Assembly: GCF_022014495.1 (NCBI RefSeq)
Contig: NZ_JAKLSQ010000033.1
Span: 1 to 64,000 of the forward strand
Direction: 5' to 3'
DNA from: Sandaracinobacteroides sayramensis
GTDB lineage: Bacteria; Pseudomonadota; Alphaproteobacteria; Sphingomonadales; Sphingomonadaceae
Length of the DNA stretch: 64,000 nt
How positions within the stretch are numbered: position 1 is the first letter of the stretch; each line of letters starts with the position of its first letter. The notes under the pieces are model-generated. The model made no database searches. It saw only the letters and a program-made list of their open reading frames with translations, and had not been told where the DNA came from. Below are positions 45,859 to 56,100 of this stretch, one piece after another. The position numbers were made by a program, and so were the translations under genes.

Positions 45859-46429
45859 TCGGCCGCTGCGCCGCCATCGCCGCCGAATCGATCAGCTCCA
45901 CCGCGCGGGCGGCGCTTTCGAAGCTCCGCTCGATCCGGGTCAGCACATAGGACGCGACTTCGGACGGGATATCGATCCCCCGGTCCCGCCAGAGCTTCTG
46001 AAACAGCGCTTCCAGAAGCGCGTCGTCCGGCGGGCGGATCTGCACGCGCGGCGTGGCCGCCAGCCGGCTGCGCAGGTCGGCAAGGCCGATATTCCAGTCG
46101 AGCGGGGCGGAACGCGCCGTCATCAGCAGCGGCCGCCGCTCCTCCATGGCGGCGTTCCAGGCGTGGAACAGCGCTTCCTCGCTGTGGGTGCGGTCGGCAT
46201 CGTCCCACAGCCGGGCGTTGGCGCGGCGGGCGAAGATGGCGGCCAGATGGCTCTTCCCCGATCCGGTCGGGCCGATCAGGATGGCGGCCGGCAGCGGCCA
46301 GGTGGACCAGCTGTCCAGAAACTGCACCGCGTCGAGATTGGCCTCCGAGACGTAGAAGTCCTTCTGCCCCAGCGCCGCCTTCCAGCGCAGCGGCAGCACC
46401 ATCTGCCGGGGCTCGTCCGCCGCCGTCAT
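45818..46429 (-). CDS. hdaA: DnaA-related regulatory protein HdaA
   Basis: 203 residues. QMVLPLRW near the N-terminus fits the beta-clamp-binding motif QL[SD]LP[LF]. The AAA+ fold has Walker A GPTGSGKSH, and the DnaA-like lid is LADLRSRLAATPRVQI. HdaA with the clamp stimulates DnaA-ATP hydrolysis and stops re-initiation. It lacks a DNA-binding domain IV, as in Hda. The ATG overlaps the end of the DUF2066 gene (ATGA). Confidence 0.92.
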   Translation of the reverse strand: MTAADEPRQMVLPLRWKAALGQKDFYVSEANLDAVQFLDSWSTWPLPAAILIGPTGSGKSHLAAIFARRANARLWDDADRTHSEEALFHAWNAAMEERRPLLMTARSAPLDWNIGLADLRSRLAATPRVQIRPPDDALLEALFQKLWRDRGIDIPSEVASYVLTRIERSFESAARAVELIDSAAMAAQRPITIPLAREALLDL

Positions 46430-47760
46430 CCCTTGCCGCCGGGCAGCAGCGATTTGGGCGCGCCCTGCGCCGGGGGCGGCGCATCGGTTTCCTCGATCTC
46501 GGCCTCGCCGCCCACCGGCACCACCGGCGCCAGCGGCGTTTCGCCGGCGGCGCGGCGGCGCAATTGCGTGCCGTCCAGCCGAAGGCCGCGCTGGTCGAGC
46601 GCGTAGCGCAGTTCCTGCAGCGAAACGGCGGGGATGATCTCCAGAGTCGATTCGCCGCCCAGCACCAGGCTTTGCAGCCGCACGCCCACCACGCCGGGGG
46701 TCGCGGCGACGGTGCGCTGGATCGACTGCAGCGTCGCGTCGTCGGGCGTCTGCACCCTTACGCTCAGCGTCTGCGCGGCGGCGCCCGCCTCGAACCCGGC
46801 GTCGAACTGCGGGCCGGTGTCCTCCAGCTCGGCCGGCGGCGTCTGCTCCTCGATCAGGCTCGGGTCGGGCAGCAGGTTGCCGGCGCGCAGCGCCGCCACA
46901 TACAGCTTGTCCGCCTCGCGCACGGCGGCGTCGGTCAGGCCGGCGACATCGCCGGCGCGGTTGCTCAGCCGCACCCGGCCCAGTTCCCGCCCGGCGGGGC
47001 CGAAGCGCACGATCAGCAGGCCGGAAACCGGCCCGCCGGAAAAGCTGCGGTCCATCACCAGTTCCGGGATCAGCACATCCGCCACCTGATAGCGGTCGAT
47101 CAGCATGCGCCACAGGAACAGGTGGCGGCGCTCCGCCTGCCAGGCGTTCAGCAGGATCACGTCGCCCGGCGTCGGGCGGATCCGCACATAGTCGATGGGC
47201 GTCTCGCCCGCCCGCAGCCGCGACCAGGCGGCAAGCCAGGGCGAGCCCTCCTCATGCGCCTGCCTTGTGGCGGCGTCCTGCAGCACTGGGATCACCAGGA
47301 ACGGCGGCGAGGAGGCGAGATTGGCGTAGCGTCCCAGATAGGAAGAGGCGCGCACCCGGTCGAACACCACCGCCAGCCGCGCCACATAGCGGTCCGGCCC
47401 CACCTGCTCGCGCTCCACCTCGATCGCGGAGACGATGCCGTCGAGCGCGCTGTCCGCCAGCTTCGGCGCGGTGGCGGGCGCCAGGCCGGACATCCGCGCC
47501 CAGAGCGCCGGCCAGGCCTGCCGCTGCGCCTCGCGCCAGCCGTTCAGCCGCGCGTCGCCGGGGCTCTTGCCGCCCACGTCCACATCCACCCCGGAAATCA
47601 CCAGCCCGCCGCTGCCGCCGATGGCGGTCGGCGTGCCGGGGTCTGCGGCCTTCTTGCCGGGCCGGGCGTCCGCCGCGCGAAGGCCCTGCGCCGTGGCCGG
47701 GCCGGGAACGGCCAGCGCCAGCGCCATCAGGAAAGCAACGAAGCTTGAAGAGCGGATCAT
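46426..47760 (-). CDS. DUF2066-type secreted protein
   Basis: 444 residues. A signal peptide ends near GPATAQG. The middle has GWREAQRQAWPALWARM and RYVARLAVVFDRVRASSYLG, features of DUF2066 proteins, and the C-terminal third repeats a small beta-alpha fold (TLSVRVQTPDDATLQSIQRT). The tail is Pro/Glu-rich. Probably periplasmic; function unknown. It is translated just before hdaA with a four-base overlap and is divergent from purM. Confidence 0.8.
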   Translation of the reverse strand: MIRSSSFVAFLMALALAVPGPATAQGLRAADARPGKKAADPGTPTAIGGSGGLVISGVDVDVGGKSPGDARLNGWREAQRQAWPALWARMSGLAPATAPKLADSALDGIVSAIEVEREQVGPDRYVARLAVVFDRVRASSYLGRYANLASSPPFLVIPVLQDAATRQAHEEGSPWLAAWSRLRAGETPIDYVRIRPTPGDVILLNAWQAERRHLFLWRMLIDRYQVADVLIPELVMDRSFSGGPVSGLLIVRFGPAGRELGRVRLSNRAGDVAGLTDAAVREADKLYVAALRAGNLLPDPSLIEEQTPPAELEDTGPQFDAGFEAGAAAQTLSVRVQTPDDATLQSIQRTVAATPGVVGVRLQSLVLGGESTLEIIPAVSLQELRYALDQRGLRLDGTQLRRRAAGETPLAPVVPVGGEAEIEETDAPPPAQGAPKSLLPGGKG

Positions 47761-47821
47761 CCCCCAAGCCTTTGGCGCAGGAAGGCTGGGATTCCAAGTG
47801 GGATGGCGTTAGAGCGCGGCA

Positions 47822-48925
47822 ATGAGCACGACCAATCGCCCGCCGGTGACACCCGCCACATACGCCGAGGCTGGAGTCTCCATCGAGGCCGGCAACCAGC
47901 TTGTGAAGAGGATCGCGCCGCTGGTGCGCGCCACCCGCCGCCCCGGCGCCGACGCGGAGATCGGCGGCTTCGGCGGCATCTTCGACCCGAAGGCGGCCGG
48001 CTTCACCGACCCGCTGCTGGTGGCGGCGACAGACGGCGTGGGCACCAAGCTCCGCCTCGCCATCGAAACCGGCCGGCACGGCAGCATCGGCCAGGATCTG
48101 GTGGCGATGTGCGTGAACGACCTGATCGTGCAGGGCGCGGAGCCTTTGTTCTTCCTGGACTATTTCGCCACCGGCAAGCTGGAGACCGGCGTTGCCGAAC
48201 AGGTGGTGGCCGGAATCGCCCGCGCCTGCGCCGAGGCCGGCTGCGCGCTGATCGGCGGCGAGACGGCGGAAATGCCCGGCATGTATCAGGCCGGAGACTA
48301 TGATCTGGCCGGCTTCGCCGTCGGCGCGGTGGAACGCGCGCAACTTCTGACCGGAGACAAGGTGGCCGCCGGCGACCTGCTGCTGGGGATCGGCTCGTCG
48401 GGCGCCCATTCCAACGGCTATTCGCTGCTGCGCCGGCTGGTGGAGGGGGAAGCGCTGGACGCGCCCGCGCCCTTCGACCCGTCGCGCAGCCTGATCGACG
48501 CGCTGCTGGCGCCGACGCGGCTCTATGTGAAGCCGCTGCTGCCGCTTCTGAAGGCCGGCCGCATCTACGCTCTGGCCCACATCACCGGCGGCGGCCTGCT
48601 GGAAAATGTCCCGCGCGTGCTGCCCGAGGGCTGCCGCGCGGTGATCGACGCGGAAAGCTGGCAATTGCCGCCGCTCTTCGGCTGGTTGCAGGCGCAAGGG
48701 CGGATGGAAGCCGCCGAGCTGGCGCGCACCTTCAACTGCGGCATCGGCATGGTGCTGGCGGTCGCGCCGCGCGAAGCGGAAGCCGTGACTTCGGCGCTGG
48801 TTGCCAGCGGCGAATCGGTCTTCGCCATCGGCCGCATCGAGGCCGGCGCGAAAGGCTGCGAGGTGCGCGGGGCCGTCGGGCTCTGGGGCCGGAACGAGGG
48901 CTGGGTCGCCACCCACGATGGCTAG
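47822..48925 (+). CDS. purM: Phosphoribosylformylglycinamidine cyclo-ligase
   Basis: 367 residues of the PurM/SelD-like ATP-grasp-free fold. Motifs are [46 protein letters not shown] and [13 protein letters not shown]. It closes the imidazole ring in purine synthesis to give AIR. The ATG is at 47822 with a 61-base divergent gap to DUF2066. The purN ATG lies inside its last codons. Confidence 0.97.
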   Translation: MSTTNRPPVTPATYAEAGVSIEAGNQLVKRIAPLVRATRRPGADAEIGGFGGIFDPKAAGFTDPLLVAATDGVGTKLRLAIETGRHGSIGQDLVAMCVNDLIVQGAEPLFFLDYFATGKLETGVAEQVVAGIARACAEAGCALIGGETAEMPGMYQAGDYDLAGFAVGAVERAQLLTGDKVAAGDLLLGIGSSGAHSNGYSLLRRLVEGEALDAPAPFDPSRSLIDALLAPTRLYVKPLLPLLKAGRIYALAHITGGGLLENVPRVLPEGCRAVIDAESWQLPPLFGWLQAQGRMEAAELARTFNCGIGMVLAVAPREAEAVTSALVASGESVFAIGRIEAGAKGCEVRGAVGLWGRNEGWVATHDG

Positions 48926-49547
48926 GCTGAAGACCGCCGTGCTCATTTCCGGGCGCGGCAGCAACATGCTGGCGCTGGCGGAGGCCGCGCGCGATCCCGC
49001 CTATCCGGCGGAGATCGCGCTGGTGCTGTCGAACCGGCCGGCGGCGGCCGGACTGGACTCGGCGCGGGCGCTGGGAATCGAAGCGCTGGCCATCGCCCAC
49101 AAGGAGTATCCGGACCGCGCCGCCTTCGACCGCGCCGTCAGCGCCGCGCTGAAGGCGCGCGGGATCGAACTGGTGGCGCTGGCCGGCTTCATGCGGATCC
49201 TCACGCCGGGCTTCATCGCCGACTGGCGCGGGCGGATGCTGAACATCCACCCCTCGCTGCTGCCGAAATATCCGGGGCTCGACACCCACGCCCGCGCCAT
49301 CGCCGCCGGCGACCGGGAAGCCGGCTGCACCGTGCATGTGGTGACCGAGGAACTGGACGACGGCCCGATCGTCGCCCAGGCGCGCGTGCCGCTGGAGCCG
49401 AGCGACACCGCGCAAACGCTGGCCGCCCGCGTGCTGGTGGCCGAGCATGGCCTCTATCCACAAGCGCTGGCCCTCCACGCGCAGGCACTTCTGACATCCG
49501 GCAACAGAGGGCAAGAACCATCCCCCACTCCGTCACCCCGGGCTTGA
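48918..49547 (+). CDS. purN: Phosphoribosylglycinamide formyltransferase
   Basis: 209 residues. SGRGSNM at the N-terminus binds phosphate; [12 protein letters not shown] and [10 protein letters not shown] carry the catalytic Asn/His and Asp. It formylates GAR with 10-formyl-THF. It overlaps purM by eight bases. The last five codons (PSPRA) and the stop lie inside palindromic repeat copy D, so the C-terminal tail is repeat-derived. Confidence 0.96.
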   Translation: MARLKTAVLISGRGSNMLALAEAARDPAYPAEIALVLSNRPAAAGLDSARALGIEALAIAHKEYPDRAAFDRAVSAALKARGIELVALAGFMRILTPGFIADWRGRMLNIHPSLLPKYPGLDTHARAIAAGDREAGCTVHVVTEELDDGPIVAQARVPLEPSDTAQTLAARVLVAEHGLYPQALALHAQALLTSGNRGQEPSPTPSPRA

Positions 49548-49611
49548 CCCGGGGTCCAGCTTTCGGGCGGTGGAGGCAAAAAACCGAACCGCTGGTCAAG
49601 CCCGCGATGAC
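49532..49611. repeat. Palindromic intergenic repeat, copy D (right arm eroded)
   Basis: A perfect left arm beginning GTCACCCCGGGCTTGACCCG at 49532. The right side keeps only CTGGTCAAGCCCGCGATGAC with changes and a deletion of part of the arm. It overlaps the end of purN by 16 bases. Confidence 0.85.
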
Positions 49612-49695
49612 AAAGCGAAAACCGCCCGCCACAAGGCTGGACGCGGCCGCCACTTCCCCCTAGCGTCCCGCCGTCCACAGCGGCCGGAGGGGGCG

Positions 49696-50892
49696 ATGGC
49701 GATGCGTAAGGTTTTTCTGCTCGGTGTTCTGGCGGCGGCGCAGCCGGCTCTGGCGCAGGGCCATGTGCCAGAGCCGATCAAGCAGCGGGTGAACGACCTC
49801 GTGGCCGCCTGCGCGCAGGCCGGCGGCAAGCTCGGCAGCATGGACGGGCAGGGCCGTTTCGTCATTCCCGTGGAACTGACCGGAGACGGCCGTACGGATT
49901 TCGTGGTTTCCGAAGCCAATTTCCCCTGCACGGGCCGGCCCAATCTGTTCCGCCCCGATGGCCTGGGCCGCGTGCAGGTCTATGCGGCGGACGCGAGCGG
50001 CGGCGCCCGCCTGCTGTTCGACGAGCGGCTGCTCGCCTACCGCCTGGTGGCCGGCAAGCCCGCGCGGCTGCAGATCGCCCGGCGCGGCGCGGCCTGCGGC
50101 CAGGGCGCCGCCGCCAACGCCCGCTGCGGGGATGAGCTCCGCTGGAACGCCTCCGCCGCCCGCTTCGACCAGGTGGCGACCGATGGCCGCCCAGCCGCCC
50201 CGCGCGCCATAGCCGCGCCGGAAGCGGCCGCCCCCATCCCGGCCGCTGCACCGGCCGGCGCCACCCCGGCCGCGCCCGCCGGACCCGTGCCGCCCGTGGT
50301 GGCCGGGGCGGAAGGGCGTTTCAAGGCGGCCTGCCGCTCGCGCTTTCTGGCCACCAAGCCGCCGAGGACGGACTGGATCGACGAGGCCTGCGCGGAGGAG
50401 TGGCAGAAAGTGGTTTCCACCCAGCCGGTCGCCGAAGCGCTGCTGCGCGCGATTCCGGCCGGGCCGGGCGCGGCCCCGGCGCTCGCCGATCTCCGCCAGC
50501 GCATGGCCGGCGTGCGCTGGCTTGCGAAACCGGTGCAGGACACATTGGCTACCGGCGTGTTGGGCGACTACAGCATCAGCATTTCCGGCAAGGGCCGGCC
50601 GGACAGCGTGAACGTCAACTGGAGCAAGGTGGGCGCGGAAATCCCGCTGGACCTGCCGGAGGCTTTTGCCGCGCGTGGCGCCACTCTCAAGCTTACGCGC
50701 TGCGAAAAGATGGGCACGGGAGAAGGCGAGCGCAACTGGACCGTCACCTTCCCCGGCCGGCAGCCTTTCGCGCTGGAAATCTTCCAGCGCACCGCCCCCA
50801 CCGGCGGCGCCTGGAGCAACTACGCCGCCACCGTCCGTCTGGACGGCGCGCCGTCCACCAGGGGCCCGACCAACTGCGAGCGCTTCTTCTAG
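49696..50892 (+). CDS. Secreted protein of unknown function with Ala/Pro linker
   Basis: 398 residues. A signal peptide ends near PALAQG. The N-terminal half has PVELTGDGRTDFVVSEANFP with a Cys, a pattern seen in secreted FG-GAP-like or DUF proteins. A linker of Ala, Pro and Gly (about 175-212) is followed by a C-terminal domain with Cys residues (CRSRFL, CAEEW, RCEKMG, NCERFF). The ATG at 49696 is preceded by GGAGGGGG. I do not recognise a family. Likely periplasmic and two-domain. Confidence 0.75.
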   Translation: MAMRKVFLLGVLAAAQPALAQGHVPEPIKQRVNDLVAACAQAGGKLGSMDGQGRFVIPVELTGDGRTDFVVSEANFPCTGRPNLFRPDGLGRVQVYAADASGGARLLFDERLLAYRLVAGKPARLQIARRGAACGQGAAANARCGDELRWNASAARFDQVATDGRPAAPRAIAAPEAAAPIPAAAPAGATPAAPAGPVPPVVAGAEGRFKAACRSRFLATKPPRTDWIDEACAEEWQKVVSTQPVAEALLRAIPAGPGAAPALADLRQRMAGVRWLAKPVQDTLATGVLGDYSISISGKGRPDSVNVNWSKVGAEIPLDLPEAFAARGATLKLTRCEKMGTGEGERNWTVTFPGRQPFALEIFQRTAPTGGAWSNYAATVRLDGAPSTRGPTNCERFF

Positions 50893-50934
50893 GTCGGGGG
50901 CTCCTATTCCCCTTCGTCACCCCGTCCCCTCTTC

Positions 50935-51015
50935 GTCACCCCGGGCTTGACCCGGGATCCCGCTTCTTACCTACGCTGGCCGAAAAGCTGGAACCCGGGT
51001 CAAGCCCGGGGTGAC
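50935..51015. repeat. Palindromic intergenic repeat, copy E (diverged)
   Basis: Arms start GTCACCCCGGGCTTGACCCG and end CAAGCCCGGGGTGAC, but the inner part has changed (GATCCCGC; GCTGGAACCC). A truncated extra GTCACCCCGTCC sits just before it at 50916. It lies between convergent genes. Confidence 0.88.
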
Positions 51016-51158
51016 GGAAAATATATCCATTGTTTCTGTGGGTTATAAATCCATGGCCTGTCCCGTTCAAAGGCAATCATCGGAACGGGAACCCATGCGC
51101 ACAAACAAGCAACTGAAGCGGCCGTTTCGATGCAATCAAAACGTGACTCGCTCGAACT

Positions 51159-52484
51159 TCAGGCCGGATCGAGCGGCGGGCGCCAGGCGTTCAGCGCCGC
51201 CTCCAGCCTGCCGCCCAGTTCCAGCAGCGCCATGTCCTCGCCGGCGCGGCCGATCAGTTGCACGCCGATAGGAAGCCCATCCGCTGTCCAGCCGGCGGGC
51301 AGGCTGAGCGCCGGCAGGCCGGCCAGATTGGCGAGCGCGCTATAATCCGCCAGCGTCTGCGGCGGCGCCTCGTCGAAGGGAAAGGCGGCTTGCGGAGTCG
51401 TCGGCAGCAGCAGCGCATCGGCGACATGCAGCACGGCCTGAAGCTCGTTCGCGGCCGCCTCCAGCGCCCGGCGCCCATCCGCCAGCGATCGGCCATCGGC
51501 CGAGCGGGCAAAGGCGAGCGCGGCATGGAAGTCGGCCGAGAACCCCTCCGGCTCAGCCGCTGCCGCCTTGCCGAACTGGTCGGCAGCGCCTTGCGCGACC
51601 TCGAGGAAAGCGGCGAGGCGCAGCCGCGCATGCTCCACCCGCACCTGCCGCGTCTCGACCGCCAGCCCCAACCCCTGCAACAACGAGGCGGACAGGCGAA
51701 GCGCGGCTGAAACAGTGGAATCCGGCTCCGGCCCCTGCCGGAACTCCAGCCGCGCGACGCGGTTCAGCGGGCGCGCGGCCCGAGGCCGGGCGATGGCGGA
51801 CAGCAGCAGCGCGCAATCCGCCACCGAACGGGCGATCGGGCCGATGCAGTCCAGCCCGGGCACCAGCGGCACCAGCCCGCCCACGGGCACCAGCCCGTTC
51901 GTGGGCTTCAGCCCGGTCACACCGCACCAGGCCGACGGGATTCGGATGGAGCCCAGCGTGTCGGTTCCCAGAGCGGCCGCCGCCAGCCCCGCCGCGACCG
52001 CCGCCGCCGAGCCGCCGGAGGAACCGCCCGGCGTGTGGCCGATCCGGTGCGGATTGTGGGTGCGGCCGAAATGCGGATTGTCGGTGGTGGCGCCCAGCGC
52101 CGCTTCATGCATGTTGGTGAGGCCCAGGATCACCGCCCCGGACGCGCGCAACGCCGCGACGCAATCGGAATCCGCATCGGCGACATGCGCCCGAAGCGCG
52201 CCGATCCCGGCATGGGCGGGCATCCCCCTGGCGGCGATGTTCGCCTTCACCGCGACGGGCAACCCCTCCAGCGGCCGGGGGTTCCCGCTTTCGTGGCGCG
52301 CCGCCGATTCCGCTGCCGCCGCCAGCGCGCCTTCGCGGTCCACATGGGTGAAGGCGCCCAGCGCCGGGTCGAAGCGGTCGATCCGGTCGAGATAATGGCG
52401 GGTCGCCGCGACGGTGCTGGCGCGGCCGGCCCGGAAAGCCTGCAGAAGCGATGCCGCTCCAAGCTGGTGCAGACCATTTGCCAT
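51159..52484 (-). CDS. Amidase-signature family hydrolase
   Basis: 441 residues. The Ser-cisSer-Lys triad is seen as K80 (LPVAVKANI), S155 (GGSSGGSAA) and S179 (GTDTLGSIR). It hydrolyses an amide bond; substrate unknown. The residue before the Gly-Ser of the oxyanion loop is Leu177 where most relatives have Gly (GTDTGGS). The absence of gatB/gatC nearby speaks against a tRNA amidotransferase subunit. The start is ATG-like at 52484 with GGAGCG upstream. The gap 51016-51158 shows nothing else. Confidence 0.88.
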   Translation of the reverse strand: MANGLHQLGAASLLQAFRAGRASTVAATRHYLDRIDRFDPALGAFTHVDREGALAAAAESAARHESGNPRPLEGLPVAVKANIAARGMPAHAGIGALRAHVADADSDCVAALRASGAVILGLTNMHEAALGATTDNPHFGRTHNPHRIGHTPGGSSGGSAAAVAAGLAAAALGTDTLGSIRIPSAWCGVTGLKPTNGLVPVGGLVPLVPGLDCIGPIARSVADCALLLSAIARPRAARPLNRVARLEFRQGPEPDSTVSAALRLSASLLQGLGLAVETRQVRVEHARLRLAAFLEVAQGAADQFGKAAAAEPEGFSADFHAALAFARSADGRSLADGRRALEAAANELQAVLHVADALLLPTTPQAAFPFDEAPPQTLADYSALANLAGLPALSLPAGWTADGLPIGVQLIGRAGEDMALLELGGRLEAALNAWRPPLDPA

Positions 52485-52631
52485 TGCGCGCTCCTTTCGC
52501 CACCTCGCCCGCTTCGGGCGATGGCAGGTGGCGCATTTCGCTGCAAGGCCACTTGCGCTAAGGTCAGGCCCGGTTCATGCGGCCGGGGGTTCAATGAATG
52601 TGCGGATTCCGCACACTAAGGAGAGTCGGCA

Positions 52632-53051
52632 ATGCAATGGATGCTTGGTCTTGCCCTGGTCGCGGCGCCGCTCGCCTTCGCCGCGCCGGCTCTCGCGCAG
52701 GACGGCAGCTACCGCAGCCGCACCGTGGTCGTCTTCGGGGACGACCCCTGCCCCAAGGCGAACAACCCCGATGAGATCATCGTCTGCGCCCGCCGCCCCG
52801 AGGAAGAGCGTTATCGCATCCCCAAGGCCCTGCGCGAAGAGGAGAAGGCCGCCGCCATCGCCCGCCAGGACCAGGTCGGCGCCAACCGCGCGGCGCTGGC
52901 CAGCGGCCAGAATTCGGCCACCGGCATCGGCAGCTGCTCGACCGTCGGCTCGGGCGGGGTGATCGGCTGCACCCGCGGGCTGGACATCGTCGGCGGCGCC
53001 CGCACCGCTGTCGAAGGCGTGAAGACGGCCATCGAGCCCACCGACGAATAA
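52632..53051 (+). CDS. Small secreted protein with a TonB-box-like motif
   Basis: 139 residues. A signal peptide ends near PALAQD (residue 23). The mature N-terminus carries DEIIVCARRPEEERYRIP (47-64), then an Ala/Gln-rich helix, then a Gly/Ser/Cys-rich end (C102 and C113). I know this only as a sphingomonad-type conserved hypothetical. GGAGAG precedes the ATG. DEIIVCARR is close to the TonB-box EIIVTGSR of the receptors. Probably periplasmic. A very stable terminator follows. Confidence 0.75.
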   Translation: MQWMLGLALVAAPLAFAAPALAQDGSYRSRTVVVFGDDPCPKANNPDEIIVCARRPEEERYRIPKALREEEKAAAIARQDQVGANRAALASGQNSATGIGSCSTVGSGGVIGCTRGLDIVGGARTAVEGVKTAIEPTDE

Positions 53052-53073
53052 GCCGGCAAGACCTGTTCAAGAC

Positions 53074-53103
53074 AGCGGCGCGCGGGGCAACCCGCGCGCC
53101 GCT
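53074..53103. terminator. Very stable hairpin between convergent genes
   Basis: A 13-bp perfect stem (AGCGGCGCGCGGG / CCCGCGCGCCGCT) closes a GCAA loop, the stable GNRA type, followed by TGCGTGT. It separates the small secreted protein gene from the end of tamB. Confidence 0.75.
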
Positions 53104-53117
53104 TGCGTGTCCGCGCC

Positions 53118-56100
53118 TCAATATTCCCGCTGGTAGCGCACGTTCACCGAACTGTTGCCGACCGAGCTGACCTCGATGAACAGGCTCCAGATGCGGCTCA
53201 GCGTCAGTTGCAGCGTGGTCAGCGTGTTGCCTTGGCTGTCGGTCAGCACTTCCACATAGACGTTCTTCGTCAGCCGCTTGCCGATGGCGATTCCGGTGCC
53301 CATGCCGGTCTCGGCATTGTCGCCCACCAGCCGCAGCCGGTCCACGCCCACCGAGCGGCGGATCTTGCCCATCGTGTCCACACCCGATTGCAGGCCGGCG
53401 ATGGCGGTCGCCAGTTGCACCGCTTCCGTTACCGAAAGATCGGCGACCGACGAGCCGAACAGCAGCCGGGCGAGGATCTCGTCCTCGGGCAGGCTCGGCT
53501 GCGAGCTGAAGCGCACCTCGGGCTTGGCGGCGGTGCCGGCGATGGTCACGAAGGCGGTCACATCCTCGGCCTGCGTCTGGGCGCGGATGTCGATGGAGCT
53601 GTCCATCGGATTGCCGTTGAAGACGACGCGGCCGGTGGTCAGGTCGAAGTCGCTTCCGGCGAAGGCGAAATCGCCGCGCGTCAGGGTGGCGGTGCCCAGC
53701 AACTGCGGCTGGTTGGCGGTGCCGCGCACCCGGATGTCGGCGCGCCACTGGCTGTCCAGCCCCATGCCTTCCACCCGCACCCGGTCGTCGGCGCGAATCC
53801 TGACGTCGAGCTTCAGGTTGGAGGCCGAAAGCGCCGGCTCGCTCACCGGCACCACCACCTCGCCGGCGCGCCGCACCTGCAACTGCGGAACCTCGCTGTT
53901 GTTCATCTGCACCAGCTGGATGCGGGCGCTGTCCACCTGCAGGTCGCCGGTCAGAGTCGCGCCGCGCCCCTCGCCATGCAGGCGCAGCGGGCCGGACAGG
54001 GTGAATTCCAGCGTGTCGCTGTTGGCGAGCCGCGCCCGCTCCAGCTCCACCCTCAGGTCGATCGAAGGCTCGGCGCCCAGCCGCAGCACGCCCGAACCGC
54101 CCAGCGTGCCGCCATTGGCGCGGCCGGTGATGCTGTTCAGCTTCAACAGGTTGCCGCCGAACTGGCCGTCGAACGCCAGGTCGACGATTTCCGTGCCGAA
54201 GGCGGCGTTGCGATAGATGAGGCCCTTGCCGCGCGCGATCCCGCCCAGTTGCGGGTTGGCCGGAGTGCCGGCGAAGTCCGCGCCGACGGCGATCGCCCCC
54301 TTCAATTCTTGCCCTTCCGGCCCGGCCAGCGCCCAGAGCGGCTCGATCGGCCCGTTGTAGCGGACGCCGCCGGTCAGCCGCCCCTGCAGGAAGCGGTCGG
54401 CCGGATTGTCGCCCGGGCCGGGGTCCACCTTCAGCACCAGCCGGCCGAGATCGTTCTTCTGCCAGCTCAGTTGCGCCCCCAGCACCAGTCCGCCGCCATC
54501 CGAGCGGGCCGCCAGCTTGATGTCGACCGGAATGGTGATTCCCGTCACCCCCGGCCGCTGCAGGCCGACGATGGTGAGGTTGGCCTCGCCGGAAGGGATC
54601 AGCGCCCCCGGCTCCGAGCGGATCACCACCTGGCCGTTGGCGACTCCGCCGAAGCCCAGATCGCCGCGCAGCAGGTCCAGGATCGACAGGTCTACATTGC
54701 GCAGCGCCAGCTTCAGTTGCCGGTCCTTCGCCCAGATGCCGGCGGCGTCCACCTGGCCCTTGGGCAGTTGCAGCCGCGCCGGCTTCAGTTCCCAGCCTCC
54801 GTCCACCCGCACGATCTGCGCCGGCCGGTCCAGCTTCAGCGGCAGCTTGCCGACGCTGCCGTCCAGCGTGATCGCATAGCCGCTGGCGACGGACTGCACG
54901 CGCGTGACCGCCGCGAAGGGCTGGCCGTCGCGCGAGCGGCCCTTGGCGTTCACGGTGGCGACGCCGCTGGTGCCGGCGATGTTGGCGGTGCCCTGCACAT
55001 CCGTCAGCAGCAGCCCGTCGCGGGTCACGCCGCTCAGGCGGAAGGCGCCGGTCACATGCGGCCGCTCGGGCACCAGCAGCACGGTGAAGCGGGCGTTGCC
55101 CTTGGCGATGCCGATCGGAGTCGCCAGCGGCAGGCGCGCCTGCAAGGCGCGGGCGTTGGCGTCGATCCGCTGCACCCCGCCCTGGTCGGAAAGGGCGAAG
55201 ATCGCATCGATCCCGCGCCCGTCCACCACCAGCTTGCCGGCGAAGGGGCCGGCGGCCGTCTGAACCAGCCGGCCGCTGGCGGCGATTCCGGCGATGGCGG
55301 CGCGCTCGATGTCCAGCGTCAGCGGCTTGCCTTCGCCCATGCCGACCATCACCCGGCCGTCGAGCGGCCCCTGCGGGCTCTCGCCGCTCGCCACCAGCAG
55401 CAATCCGCCCGGCGCCGGCGACAGGCTGGCGACGAGATTGCTCACCCCGAAGCCGAAACCGGGGGAGGGCATCTTCAAGGTAGCGGTCGGCGCGGTGGAG
55501 GTGCCCGCCGCCGTCAGCGTGAAGGGGCCATAGGCGCGGCTGCGCCCGGCGGCGTCCACCGCGAAGCGGCCGCTCGCCGGATCGTAGCGGCCCGTGGCAT
55601 TGGCCACATTCAGATTGGGGCTGCTGAGGGCGGCGTCGGAAAGGGCGATCTCGCCATTGGGCGCCAGAGAGAATTGGCCGCTGGCCGTCGGCAGCCCGCC
55701 GAGGAAATCCTGGACGGAAGCATTGGTAAGGCCGAGCGACCGGGCCGTGAACCGGCCGTTGACGGCCGGGCTGCCGCCGGGCGCGCGGGCGATACTGGCG
55801 CTGGCTTCCACCGTCGCCGGCCCGACGCCCGGGATTTCGAAGCGCGCCAGCCGGGCGTTGAGATTGGCGGTCGCCCGCCCGTCCGGCATCAGCCGCGCGT
55901 TGCCGTTCGCCGTCATCGCCGTGGTGGTCAGCGAAAGCTGATCGCCCACGAGCGTGCCATCGGCATAGGTCAGCGTGCCGGAAAGCCGCGGCCGGTCGAC
56001 GAGCGCCGCCATTTCCGGCGGCAGCCCGACGGTGGAGACGGCGCTCGCCTCGAACGGCACGGAAAGAGGCCGGCCGGCGGCCGCCAGCCGAACCTCGCCT

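Noticed and set aside
51159-52484. GatA subunit of the tRNA amidotransferase
   Set aside because: No gatB or gatC nearby and the signature loop differs; a general amidase is safer.
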